Assembly: GCF_034190915.1 (NCBI RefSeq) | Contig: NW_026947503.1 | Coordinates: forward strand, 25,626,532-25,690,531 | DNA: 64,000 nucleotides | Reading direction: 5' to 3' | Source: Cavia porcellus | Taxonomy: Eukaryota; Chordata; Mammalia; Rodentia; Caviidae | Shown: positions 21,889 to 32,391 of the stretch, piece by piece | Position numbering within the stretch: position 1 is the stretch's first letter | Layout: each line of letters begins with the position of its first letter | Position numbers and translations under genes: made by a program | Notes under the pieces: generated by a model | What the model was told of the DNA's origin: nothing | Database searches by the model: none | Seen by the model: only the letters and a program-made list of their open reading frames with translations

Positions 21889-22050
21889 CTTATCAAACCA
21901 GCTACTCTGGAGGCTGAGGCAGGGAGTGCAAGACCAGCCTGGGAAACTTACTGAGAACTTGTCTGAATCTAAAAAGGGCTGGACTGTAGTTCAGTGATAG
22001 AACACTCACCCAACCCTAGGTTTGCTTCTCAAATTCCCAGAACCACTAAC
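21889..22050 (+). mobile_element. Composite B1+ID SINE
   Basis: ACTCTGGAGGCTGAGGCAGG, then AAGACCAGCCTGGGAAACTT is the B1 part. GGGCTGGACTGTAGTTCAGT and an ID B-box remnant follow. Confidence 0.88.
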
Positions 22051-22888
22051 GCAAAACAGGTCGTGGGGAATACACTGTAGGCCACTTTGAAACCATTTCT
22101 TTTTCCCTGACTTTTATCTGTAGGAGGGACTTGACCAGCTTGGAAAATACAAGTACCACTGCATCAGTTCCCTTCTTGTTGGTGTGCGTGGGTTTGGAGG
22201 GATAGCTTCTTCCTGGTGCCTTTGGTAGGGAAGGTGAGAGGGTGCTGAGCAGCAGCTGGCTTGCAGAGGGGCAGGCCCAGGAGTGAGCTCACCAGCAGTG
22301 GCAGTGTCTGAGTTCTGAGTCATCTAACTGCCTCCCCCACCTGGCTCCTTTTATGACCACCTGAATTGCCAGGTACCTGTCAAAGATCAAAGGTTCACAG
22401 AACGGTCTTACTGTTTTATTCCCCGAGAGTAAACATTTACTCAGTGGCTATCATACTGTATCGTATCATGTATCATGCCACATCCCCATCTTAGATTGAA
22501 ACGTTCCTAGGATATTCAGAACTTAATGGTGGTAACACACTAGCTTGGCCGAGTCCTTAAAGAAGGCTAGACTTTAATGAAGACATGGAGTGGTACAGGT
22601 AAGGACTTCTGTCTTGAGAATAGAGAAAGGAGAGAAGCAAAACATGTTAGGATCTATGGATTTTTTTTAAAAGTTTTCCAAGGAAATGGTGTAGACAAGC
22701 ATGTTTTTTCCTTTACTTGAAATTGACCTTTAGTGATTTCCAGGAGATATTAAAGAGGAAAAAAGAGCCCAATCAAGCATAAATTTCCCACTTAGTAAAA
22801 GACAGAAGGAAACATAAGGGGGAAACATACTGTGTGTGGGGGGAAGTTAATAGGGATTGGATACAAGGGCATGGTATCACAGAGTCAG
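22051..22888. other. Non-coding, no feature recognised
   Basis: No gene or young repeat recognised. Confidence 0.4.
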
Positions 22889-23020
22889 ACCTTTTTGTGT
22901 TTTGGTGTTTTGATGCAGGGTCTTACCAGATTGCTCAGGCTGACCCAGGAATTTGTGATTTTCCTGCCTCAAACTCTGGAGTAGCTAGGATTATAGGCAT
23001 GTGCTACTATGCCCAACTTC
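22889..23020 (-). mobile_element. B1-like SINE
   Basis: TGATGCAGGGTCTTACCAGA, then GATTGCTCAGGCTGACC, then AGCTAGGATTATAGGCATG is a reversed B1. Confidence 0.88.
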
Positions 23021-23070
23021 TGCTTATCATTTTAAAAAGAAAAAGGAAAGGTAGGGGAAAAGAAGCATAG

Positions 23071-23240
23071 CTGCTGTGGTGGTGTACACCTGTACTTCCA
23101 GAACTTCCAGAAGGGGCCGGGAGGACTGGGGAGTTCCAGGCCAGCCTGGACTACAAAGTGAGATCAAGGCCAGCCCGAACTGCATAGCGAGACCCTGTCC
23201 CAAAACCTCAGCAACAAAGGAAGGAAAAAAGAAAGAGGAA
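23071..23240 (+). mobile_element. B1-like SINE with internal duplication
   Basis: The head GCTGTGGTGGTGTACACCTG is followed by two successive CCAGGCCAGCCTGGAC / AAGGCCAGCCCGAACT blocks, the internal duplication typical of B1. An A/G-rich tail follows. Confidence 0.9.
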
Positions 23241-23465
23241 AGGAAAGGGGTATGAATTAGTTACCAGCCATTACCAGGTGGCAAAAGGAGCAGGGCTTAT
23301 GTGGGTAGGACCGCCGTCTGTATCTTTTTACAGAGTTTTGGCTCTTGGTATCTTATTGTTCCACATTTTCTTTTTTTGTTAATGGCAATCAATAAATAAA
23401 TGGCAATCAATAAAATAAATAGAGGATCTTAAATCTCAAAGCTAAATGAAATTTGATTATACTTT
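23241..23465. other. Non-coding; short AATAAA direct repeats at 23385-23425
   Basis: TGGCAATCAATAAATAAA is followed immediately by TGGCAATCAATAAAATAAA, a small tandem duplication. Confidence 0.6.
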
Positions 23466-23475
23466 AAGGAAAAGT

Positions 23476-23556
23476 GGGCTGGGGATTTAGCTCAGTGGCA
23501 TAAGTGCCTGCCTGGCAAGCGCAAGGTCGTGAGTTCAGTCCTCAGTACCCACCCCC
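23476..23556 (+). mobile_element. ID-type SINE with short target duplication
   Basis: The head GGGCTGGGGATTTAGCTCAG and a GAGTTCAGTCC B box are present, with a C-rich rather than A-rich end. AAGGAAAAG at 23466-23474 is repeated at 23557-23565. The loss of an A tail is unusual. Confidence 0.9.
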
Positions 23557-23565
23557 AAGGAAAAG

Positions 23566-23811
23566 AATCTAAGAATTTACTGTATATATTCAGTCTTGGA
23601 AGAGATTGGAAATATTGAAAGACAAAGGAGAATTAGAATGAAATTCTAAAGTATTTGTGTAGTGATGTGAGCAGAGCAACTCTGAAATAATATTAGACCC
23701 ACTCTGTAATCAAATGATGATTGTTTTAGGGAGCCAGGGGCCTCACTGAGGAAGAAGGAACACAGAATATGAAACAGGAGGGAAAAGGATGTGGTGGGAT
23801 CAATTGGAATT
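23566..23811. other. Non-coding, no feature recognised
   Basis: Short unique interval between two ID elements. Confidence 0.4.
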
Positions 23812-23827
23812 AGAAGTATAGCTTTAG

Positions 23828-23936
23828 CGCTGGGGATTTAGCTCAGTGGCATAAGCGCCTGCCTTGCAAGCAGGCAGTCCTGAGTTCGATCCCTGGTACC
23901 GATAAAAAGGAAAAAGACAAAAAAAAAAAAAAAAAA
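23828..23936 (+). mobile_element. Young ID-type SINE, tailed subfamily, with target duplication
   Basis: Full ID body with consensus B box GAGTTCGATCC, then GATAAAAAGGAAAAAGAC and an A run. AGAAGTATAGCTTTAG at 23812-23827 is repeated perfectly at 23937-23952. Confidence 0.96.
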
Positions 23937-23982
23937 AGAAGTATAGCTTTAGGCTCACTTCTGAAATATATACACGTATAAA

Positions 23983-24010
23983 CGTGTGTGTGTGTGTGTG
24001 CGTGCACGTG
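23983..24010. repeat. Short (TG)n tract
   Basis: Nine TG units, followed by CGTGCACGTG. Confidence 0.9.
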
Positions 24011-24019
24011 CAATGCGCA

Positions 24020-25352
24020 ATCTTTTCTATCCAGCTTGGTTCCGTCCCTCAGGAGGTCAAAGTAGCAAGAAGCACATCTGCCACTCAGCTTGTGGTCTCT
24101 AATATCACATCCCATGGAAAGGAACAGGGAGTGTTTGGAGAAATGGCAGATTATAGGGCTGGGGCAGATCAGGAAAAATTGGGGACTGGAATATCTTACT
24201 ACTGTCCCTAAGTATGAAATTGCTCAAGGATTAATGGATGTCATCTTGAAGGGACTCCCACTGGCCAAGACTGAGACAGGGTGAACAGTAATGACAGTAA
24301 GAAATGACAAATCACTAGGGAAAAGAGGAATGCATGCATTCACACTGATAACACTAATCACTAGATGATTGAAGTGGGGGAGGGAAGGAGCTGGTGCTTA
24401 CAGTGGACTTCGCAGGCTGCCTGGTGAATGTGGAGTGCTCGCTGGAGCTAGGAAATCATCCTTTCCTGGCCGTTGTGGTAAAGATCCGAACTGGCTAAAG
24501 CAGGAATGAATGCCACTTCCAGTGGACATTGTGATATGGAGCAGGACATTTGCATTGTCTTAAAGTGTGACCCTGCAAAATTGCAAGTTCTAAAAACAAA
24601 ATGGGGAAACCAGGCAACACCCTGACTGTGTGATCAAAATGAACTCACCAGCAAGGGGCAGGGGCCAGCACTGCCTGCAGGTGTGACATACTGAGAAGGG
24701 CACAGCACAAGCTGTGTGGTGTTCCAGATCATGTAACCTGAGTTCAGCCAGGCAGAGACAGAAGACAGATCCATTCTTTAAAAAAATTAAAAAGGAAGAG
24801 CATGATGTTGTAGTCTTCAAAAAATGTCAGAGTTGTAAAATGATCTTTATAAAAAAGATTGTGGTAAAAAAAAAAAAACATTGTGATTAAATTATATGGC
24901 CAATTAAGAAACAAGTGATTATAGAATGGATCCTGTACTTGAAGAAAAATAATGACATTACTAAGGTCAGTGGCAAAATAGGAATATTAGGTAACTTTTA
25001 ATGTTAGTGTTGGTATTGAATTGTTTAAAGTTGATAGTTCCTTTATACTGTAATTACCATACACTGTGATTATGTAAAAGATGGTAAGTGACTACCAGTT
25101 AAGTATTCAAGGATAAAGGAGCATGATGTAATTATGTAAACTATGTTCAAATAGTTCAGAAAGCGAAGAGTTTTGGGGAGATTGCATGAGGCAATGCAGA
25201 TAGGGTAGAGCTCCACGTCTGTGTGTAATTTATGTGTGTGTATGTGTGTGTGAATGTGCACATGCACGAGTGTATATACACAGGACAGTGTACAAAGAAT
25301 AAAGGAAAAGGGATAAAATGAAACAGATGATCTAGGTAGTGGCACAGTTTTT
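24020..25352. other. Non-coding, no gene recognised
   Basis: 24280-24600 has phrases suggesting an old repeat, but I cannot assign it. Short TG-rich tracts lie at 25220-25255. Confidence 0.4.
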
Positions 25353-25366
25353 AAAAAGTCTCTCTA
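25353..25366. repeat. Target-site duplication of L1 insertion (left)
   Basis: AAAAAGTCTCTCTA matches 26172-26185 with one difference. Confidence 0.75.
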
Positions 25367-26171
25367 AAAATTTTTTTGAAAAAATTAGCAGGATATATTA
25401 CAGTAACTTTTTTGATTTCCTATTAACTTGATTTGAAGCCCTGTATTGATCTCACCATCTTGTTTTGACTGATTTTACTCTCTCCTGTTTTGTTTGATAG
25501 CATCAAGTTTGAGGATATAGGCTTTGAAGGCAGTAAGATTCAGTATGATGCCCATTCTGGTTTGACTTATCTTCTTTTGAAGTCCTGTAATGTCTCCAAT
25601 ATTTCAGTTTTATTGGTTTTGTTCTGTGCTGTTTTGTTCAATTTTATTATACCTGATGATATAGGCAATTATTTTTAAGGTAGCAAGAGGCATTATGGTA
25701 ACCATTGTTGATTGCTTTGTATTCTGTTTTTACATCATGTACTATGTCCATCCTTTGTTTTGACTGACTCTGTTTTGTCACATTTGGATTTTTTTCTCTT
25801 CCAAAACAAAAGTAGTAAGAACTGTGGAAATAATAAAACCCAAAATGTGTAATTGTTATTGTAAAAAAGAAAGGAAAGGAAAGTGCTCTAAAGGATACAC
25901 CTGCAGATGTGTTTAGGTGTGTAAGATAGATGACCATATTACTAAGTTTTTGTTGGATCATTGAGCACAACTGTTTGCAGTCTCACTGTTTGAATGTCCA
26001 CTTTATATGCTTTAATTTTGTAACTTGAACAACTATTTCTAAGATGACAATATGTAATCTATTAACTAGTAATTTCTTACTGTTTATTTTTTTGAAATTC
26101 TATATTACTTGTACCCTTTTACTGTTTTGTTTTATTTTTTTCTTTCTTTAAATAAAAATTTTTTAAAAAAG
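25367..26171 (+). mobile_element. 5'-truncated L1 3' end, about 805 bp
   Basis: T/G-rich 3' UTR ending in an A-rich tail. Its last 330 bases are nearly the same as the insertion at 17860-18199. Blocks such as GGCATTATGGTAACCATTG and TTTTGAAGTCCTGTAATGTC are shared with the L1 3' UTRs at 29421, 47800 and 54438. Its final segment differs from those three, so at least two L1 3' UTR types are present. Confidence 0.9.
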
Positions 26172-26185
26172 AAAAAGTCTCCCTA
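26172..26185. repeat. Target-site duplication of L1 insertion (right)
   Basis: AAAAAGTCTCCCTA, one base different from 25353-25366. Confidence 0.75.
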
Positions 26186-26280
26186 GTGTGGTAATGGTTG
26201 CAGATATTTCTACACTTTTATTTTTGCAAGAAGTGACAGAAGTTTGTGGATTATTGGATGTTCTAAGTTGGAACACCCTA

Positions 26281-26362
26281 AAGTGGTGATAGAAAAATCT
26301 TACAGCTTTCAGTGACACAAATATGCCACGGCAGCACGTGTGCTATAGGTTTGCCACCATTG
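26281..26362. mobile_element. hAT-like DNA transposon remnant
   Basis: It ends TAGGTTTGCCACCATTG, the inverted counterpart of the start CAGTGGTGGCAAACCT at 29343. The left end AAGTGGTGATAG may be its other terminus. Confidence 0.5.
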
Positions 26363-26369
26363 CCCTGTG

Positions 26370-28080
26370 CTGCTTAATTTACAGGCACCTTGTCGTTTAT
26401 AGACAGAGATCTTGGAAGTTATAGCATGTGTCTCTACTGTCTTCCTGTGTGCATGCTCCTTCACCAAAAAGGGGGCACGCAAACGACAAAGAATGGTGTT
26501 TAAAAATACCAAGTTGAAGGCAAAACAGAGTTTGATTGCAATCCTAGCTTGTACTCAATGTATGGCACTAAGAAATTACTTAACACCCCCTAAGCCTCAG
26601 GGTTCTTCTTATCTTTAAGTTGTGCGTGGTAATATTTGGCTGAGGGATCCAAGGTCAGATTCCTACCAGGCGGCTAGGGAGCACATGCACACGCAGGAGG
26701 CTGTCCCCACCAGGCTCTTGTGATGATTGTCCTGCCCAGGGACCTCGCGTTTCCCGTTTAAGAACATTTGAAAGTCTGATGTGTTTTGGTTTTGCAAAAT
26801 CATCAGATCTTTTAAATACAATGAATTAAAAGTTAAATAAGAAATCCTGTTGGTAAGCTTAGTAATGCACAGCTGCAAGTGATTTCTCTAACTCCAGGAG
26901 CCACTTTGAGGAGCTCACACAAGGCCACCAAGCATGGAGCTGGTGACCCAGTGGCTGAGGAGTACTCTGTGGCTGGCTGTCTCTGGCAGTATTTGCTGTT
27001 TGTTTTGTTATAGTTGGGCTTGGGTAGAATTTGAACAACACTACTGTGACTCTGTACAGAATATGAGAGAATTTAAGATTCTGTGTTTCTAAGGCCTGAA
27101 AATGGTTAAGTTACTGGCTATTATCATCTACTTTGTAGGCAGTTAGGAGTTAAAACCTCCCTTTGGGAGACTGCCTATGTAAACAGGTACAGCCAAGCAG
27201 CTGAACAAGAGAGAGATACCTGGGATCTACAGATAATTAATAAACTAATCATTAAACATGCAAAAAAGAAAGAACTTGACTAAGCAGTGGATGTCAATTT
27301 ACCCAACCATAGGACATTTTATCTAGAATTTTTTTTTTATCTTGGTTGGAAAAAACCTAGAAGACTTAGTCTCCTTATAATCTTTCCCTCCCCAAATGTC
27401 ATTGTGGTTACATAATGCATGGGAGTTACTATTTAAATAGGATGTTGGCATAAGAACAGTTTAATAAAGCTGTTCCAGTGAAACTGTATTATGTGAGTGT
27501 ATAAACACATTCGGCTCTGGATTCTCTAATTTACAATTACACATTGTTGATAAACAACCCAAGACTATTTTTATCTGACCGGTGTAGTGTGTCTCTTGTT
27601 GGCAAGATATATACCATATATTGTGGCAGAGGTGTCAAATGTAGAGTTTCTATTTCCGAAAAATAACACTTTCTCTTTCTGAAAAGTCCCACATGTATTC
27701 ATTATGTAAAGCTACCAACTATAAGATAATTGGTTTATATTTTAAATTCCACAGTTTGGTGTTTGTGACACATTTCAAGAGCTCTGAAAAAGGTGGTAAT
27801 GGATACACCACAGGCTGCTTTGTCCTGAACAGCTGCTAGAGTAAAATATTTAATGTCTCTTTCACTACTAGGGTGACCGTTTTCCTGTGATCTGAGCATG
27901 CAGGTTACGGGCTAGGTATTCCCCTGGCTATCAATGATTCAACAAATGAAGGTAAATTTGAGCTCCTGCAAAGGTTGTAGTAACTTAGCTGTTCTGAAGT
28001 GTCAGCTGGGTGACGTGTTTTTTTTTCCTCCTCATGTTGGAGCCTCCCACAAAACACTATAAACAGCTAATATTTATTGT
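26370..28080. other. Non-coding, no feature recognised
   Basis: No repeat family or exon identified in about 1.7 kb. Possibly unique intronic sequence. Confidence 0.4.
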
Positions 28081-28084
28081 ACCT

Positions 28085-28210
28085 TCCCTTGGGTCAAATT
28101 TTGTACCAGAGGCTTCCTGTATGTTAGATCTTTTCTTCCTCACGGTAGCCACAAAGGACAGGGACTGCTTATTATTTTACCCAGGGTAAACTGAGGACTA
28201 ATGATATTAC
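28085..28210 (-). repeat. Possible MIR/L2-type fragment
   Basis: TTACCCAGGGTAAACTGAGG and preceding text resemble an old MIR or L2 segment. Orientation is uncertain. Confidence 0.4.
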
Positions 28211-28855
28211 TTATTTTTTTCTATGTTCACATAGCTTTCTGGATGCAGCATTCTTTATCAGGTAGCTGGAATGGTTGCTAGGGATGCTGTACCATGGGAA
28301 ATGACCTTGGGAAATGACCCTGAACTTGGTTCCTGAACCACCTCAATGGCAACCCTGTATGTGACATTGAGCAACTCATATGTACTCCTGTTAGCTTCAG
28401 TTTGGATATCTTTGAAATGGGGCCATTGGGGATAATTTACTTGTATGTTGGGGAGATTTAAATGTGATAAAAAATAAGAACAGTAGTGCAAACATGCATG
28501 AATAAACAATGAAATGGGAAAGTATAAGAACTTATGATACACAAAAAACCAAATAATGCTAAAAGTTCTTGCTGATCAAAAGAGCTAACACGTCTTTTTT
28601 GGGTATCATATAGACAAGAGTAGCCTTAACTTATAATACGATTTTCTTCAATTTTTACTCCTTTTTAAATATTTAGGTATACTTCTTTTTCCTATTGTCT
28701 ATGGAAAAGCTTGTTTAACAGCTGAGCTATTTACTCTCTGTTCTCAAGAGGGGCCCAAGGCTGCACAGAGCACACAGAGCCTTTAAAGCTTGTGTTATGG
28801 ATGAACACACAGCCCTGCATACTGTGGTGGCACATGTTAATATATTGGTTCCTAT
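28211..28855. other. Non-coding, no feature recognised
   Basis: Nothing recognised. Confidence 0.4.
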
Positions 28856-28859
28856 GAAA

Positions 28860-29065
28860 AGTTATTTTTGGTCTGTTGTTTTAATTGGGGAAGATTTCAA
28901 ATATATACATAAGTAGAAGCAATAATACAACACACCCCCTTCTTCATGGCCGTGGCTGGCACTAATTCATCTGTGACTCCATCCACCACCTCTGTTCTCT
29001 GCAGAATTGCAAAGCAAACACGACCAATGCATCCTACCATTTCATCGGGCTCTGAAATGTATTTT
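28860..29065 (+). mobile_element. Old LINE fragment (L1ME-like)
   Basis: TTTCAAATATATACATAAGT, then AATAATACAACACACCCCC, then GACTCCATCCACCACCTC resembles a common old L1 segment. Confidence 0.55.
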
Positions 29066-29144
29066 TACTTGTTCATTTCATGACATAACCATGGAAGGTT
29101 GCTTGCTAAGCAGACTTTGAGGAGAGCAAAACTCTGCATTTAAG

Positions 29145-29257
29145 TAGTTAGGGCTGGGTGTAATAGCTCTATGGAAGGCTGAATGAGGTAGGAGAATTCC
29201 AAGTTTGAGGCCAGCCTGGACAATTTAGTCACTTAGTGAGAATCCTTGAAAATATAC
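29145..29257 (+). mobile_element. B1-like SINE (left part of a composite)
   Basis: GGGCTGGGTGTAATAGCTC, then TTTGAGGCCAGCCTGGACAA is a 5'-shortened B1. It leads through a simple repeat into an ID monomer. Confidence 0.8.
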
Positions 29258-29300
29258 ATGAATGAATGAATGAATGAATGAATGAATGAATGAATGAATA
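29258..29300. repeat. (GAAT)n microsatellite
   Basis: About ten perfect ATGA units, apparently grown from the A-rich linker between the B1 and ID parts. Confidence 0.97.
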
Positions 29301-29304
29301 AGTA

Positions 29305-29342
29305 GGTGGCTGGGTACGTAGCTCAGGGTGAAGGCTCTAGGC
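29305..29342 (+). mobile_element. ID-like SINE, left half, split by later insertions
   Basis: GGTGGCTGGGTACGTAGCTC is the A-box half. The matching B-box half (GGTTCTAGTTTCAATCCC) is found about 2.2 kb away at 31503-31534. Confidence 0.75.
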
Positions 29343-29420
29343 CAGTGGTGGCAAACCTTTGGCAGGTGTGCCACAAGGGACTGTTTGTCATCAGTGACAG
29401 CTCTAAAAGATTCACCATTA
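29343..29420 (+). mobile_element. hAT-like DNA transposon, left part
   Basis: Starts CAGTGGTGGCAAACCTTTGG, a hAT-style terminus. The other terminus, CCACCATCACTG, appears at 31491-31502 beyond the L1. Confidence 0.6.
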
Positions 29421-31490
29421 GCAGATCTGAGAGATCGATGGAGTAGATTAGAAGATACAACCACAACTACAAACACACTCAGCCACCTTATCTTTGATAA
29501 AGGGGCCAAACATGTTTATTGGAAGAAGGACAGTCTCTTTAATAAGTGGTGCTGGAAAAACTGGCTTTCCATATGCTGAAAACTAAAATGAGACCCGTGC
29601 CTATCACCATGCACTAAACTAAAGTAAAAATGGATCAAAGATCATATTAAAACAGAAACACTAAATCTGTTGGAAGACAAAGTAGGTGGAAATCTTGAAG
29701 ACATATGGGTAGGCAGAGAATTCATAAACAAAACTCAAACTGCACAGGAAATACTTCCATAATCAATAACTGGGATCTTGTCTTATTAAAAAGTTTTTGC
29801 ATGTCAAAAGAAATCTCCAACAGAGTGAAAAGAAAACCCATGAACTGAGAAAAAGTCCTAGTCAAATGTCCCTCAGACAAAGGACTTCTTTCTAGAACAT
29901 ATAAAGAATTTTTAAAAATCAGATCCCCAAAATTCAAAGACCAATCCCAAACTGGGCATCTGTGAGGAATACACAGTTCTCAGATGAAGAAATACAAGTG
30001 ACAAATAAATACATGAAAAAATGTTCAACATCAGTGGTCATTAGAGAAATACAAATTAAAACCACACTGAGATTCCATCTCACCCCAGAAAGAATGGCCA
30101 GGATCAACAAAAACCACCAGTAACAAATGCTGGAAAGGGTGTGGAGAAAAAGCAGCTCTTCTGCACTGTGGGTGGGAGTGTAGACTGGTGCAATCACTGT
30201 GGAAATCAGTCTGGAGATTCCTCCAAAAGCTGGGATTGGAAGTCCCATTTGAACCAGCTATTCCACTTCTGGGCATACCACGTAATATATGTTCACAATG
30301 TTTATAGCAGCACAGTTTGACCAAATCTTGGAAACAATCTAAATGCCTATCCACTGAGGAATGGATAAAAAAAGATGTGGTATTTTTATACAGTGGAGAC
30401 CTAGTCAGCTATAAAGAAGGATCACATTAAGGCTTTTCTAGGTAAATGGATGTGACTTGAGACCATACCTATAAGTGAAATAAACTCACATGTGTAAATA
30501 CCATAGTGTCTCCCTAGTGTAAGAAACTGAAAGAGAAAAGAAGATACAAAATATTCAATAAATTCTGTGAAAGGGTAAGAAACTGCTCAAACGGGAAAAA
30601 ATAACTCAGATAAGGAAAAGGAGAAAACAAGGAAGGGTAAAGATATAAATTTGTATATATACACTTAAGATAGCTAAACTGATTGAACAACAAATTCGAT
30701 TAGTTCTTGGAACAAAGCAGTTAACATTCACAGGATTAGATCAATTTTTCATGTTTATAGCTGGTAATCTGTATAACTCTTGAAGATAACTATGCAAAAT
30801 AACAACATTAGTTATGCTCCTACCACCTCGTTTTGAAAGCCTATATTGTTATTGTTTTGGGCTCTTTGTTATTGTTATTTATTTGTCTGTTGTTTTTTGT
30901 TTTTCTTGTATTTTGCTTTGTTTTGTTTTGTTTTTCCCCTCAAATACAGAAAGGATAGATGTACATGTATAGGCTTATATGTGCCTAGAACGTCTTCTAA
31001 AGATTTACAAAAACTGATTTTATTACATATAATGATATGAACTGCTACTTTGAAGAAAATGAGACATTGTCATAGCCATTGCTGATTTTCTGTCATCTTT
31101 TTTGGAAGTCCAATAATGCTTTTGTTTAATTTTTATTGGTGTTAGTCTGTTTTCTATTATTTGATTTTAATATATGTGAGGGTATGGACAGCTATTTTGA
31201 AGAGAATAAGAGACATTATGATAACCATTGTTGATTTCCTGTTGTCTGGTTTTGAAGGCTGGTAATGCTTTCATTCTTTTGTTTTGATCAGTTTTGTACT
31301 GTTTTGTTTTGTTTGAATTCATTGTGTATAAAGATATGGACAACTCTTTCAGGGAGAACAGGAGACATTGTGGTAGTTATGGCTGATTTTCTGTTGTCTT
31401 TTCTTGAAATACTCTGTTCCTTGCAGTTTGTTCTGACTTGCTTTGTTCTGTTTTGTTTTATGCTCTTTAAAATAAATAATAAAAAAAAAT
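29421..31490 (+). mobile_element. L1 LINE, 5'-truncated, with ORF2 end and 3' UTR
   Basis: 29421-30540 is the C-terminal coding end of ORF2 with frameshifts. Landmarks are TTATCTTTGATAAAGGGGCC, AATAAGTGGTGCTGGAAAAA, GTTCAACATCAGTGGTCAT and CTATCCACTGAGGAATGGAT. The rest is a T/G-rich 3' UTR with repeating blocks of about 150 bp and an A tail at 31470-31489. Flanks ATTCACCATTA (29410) and ATCCACCATCA (31489) are a plausible decayed duplication. Confidence 0.9.
31034..31480 (+). repeat. Three ~150-bp tandem monomers in the L1 3' UTR
   Basis: GATATGAACTGCTACTTTGA (31034), GGTATGGACAGCTATTTTGA (31181) and GATATGGACAACTCTTTCAG (31334) begin successive diverged units. Each continues with AGACATT, a GCTGATTT- or GTTGATTT-like block and TTTTG.AG. 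Confidence 0.85.
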
Positions 31491-31534
31491 CCACCATCAC
31501 TGGTCCAGGTTCTAGTTTCAATCCCTAGTATCAT
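31491..31534 (+). mobile_element. Right ends of the interrupted hAT element and ID SINE
   Basis: CCACCATCACTG completes the hAT terminus. GGTTCTAGTTTCAATCCC and TAGTATCA complete the ID B-box half. Confidence 0.65.
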
Positions 31535-32278
31535 TTTTTTAAAAGGTTGCTGCTTATAACTCTTCACTTGATGATTTTAAAAAAAGGTGAGAGATTTTTG
31601 TTTATTTTAATTGGGGTCTTTTTTAGTGTTTAAATCTCCTATGATCTTGTGTTTTCATCTAGACAACACGAAGTGTCTTAGATGGCCATCATTCTCTGAA
31701 ACCTTATCATGGGGTAGGAGACAGAGCAATGGGAGAGAGAATACAAGGTGTGGATTCAGATTAGAAGACCTGGTACTCTGGGTTCCTCTGCTTCTTGAGA
31801 GCTCTAAGAACTAAGATATAATATTGAATTCTGAGCACAATTCTTTATTTGGTAGGTTTTCTTTTTTCTTTTGAGATAGGTGTATGCCACCACACCCCAT
31901 TTATTTGATAGTTCTTTATTAAAGATCTTCTATGCGTCAGATATTTCTCCGAGTAGTAGAGTTATTACAGAAAATAAAAATCATCTACGTTCTTTAAAGG
32001 ATCGCGTCCTTTAAAGCTATGTGAAAACTTTCTGCAAGCTGTGAAATAGAGTTACTTTTATATTCTTACTGTTTTCCACTTGAAAACTTAACTTACCAAC
32101 TGCTCCAGGCTTATAATAGTTCATAATAAACTGAGCTTTATTTGGTAGGAATATTACAATTTTCTGATATCTATGTGTCTCACTTCATTTCTGATAAAAT
32201 GCAGCCCTAGAATTCCTTACTCCATAGATAACCGAGTCCCAAATACTGTGCACTGGGCTGAGAGTTTTACATAAGATT
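31535..32278. other. Non-coding; B1-like scrap at 31860-31905
   Basis: TTTTGAGATAGGTGTATGCC, then ACCACACCCC, is a short reversed B1 piece. Nothing else is recognised. Confidence 0.45.
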
Positions 32279-32291
32279 AAGATTCCCAAGG

Positions 32292-32379
32292 ATGAGGCAT
32301 TGGAAATAGAGTTCAGAGGTTGAGCATTTGCCTACTACTATCATGTGTGAGGCCCCAGGTTCTATCCCCTGACCAAATA
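32292..32379 (+). mobile_element. ID-like SINE, diverged, with target duplication
   Basis: GAGGCATTGGAAATAGAGTT is a degraded head, with GAGGCCCCAGGTTCTATCCC as the B-box end. AAGATTCCCAAG at 32279-32290 recurs exactly at 32380-32391. Confidence 0.85.
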
Positions 32380-32391
32380 AAGATTCCCAAG

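Noticed and set aside
29258..29300. Regular short repeats that could suggest an array
   Set aside because: A perfect 4-base microsatellite with no spacers, not a CRISPR-type array.
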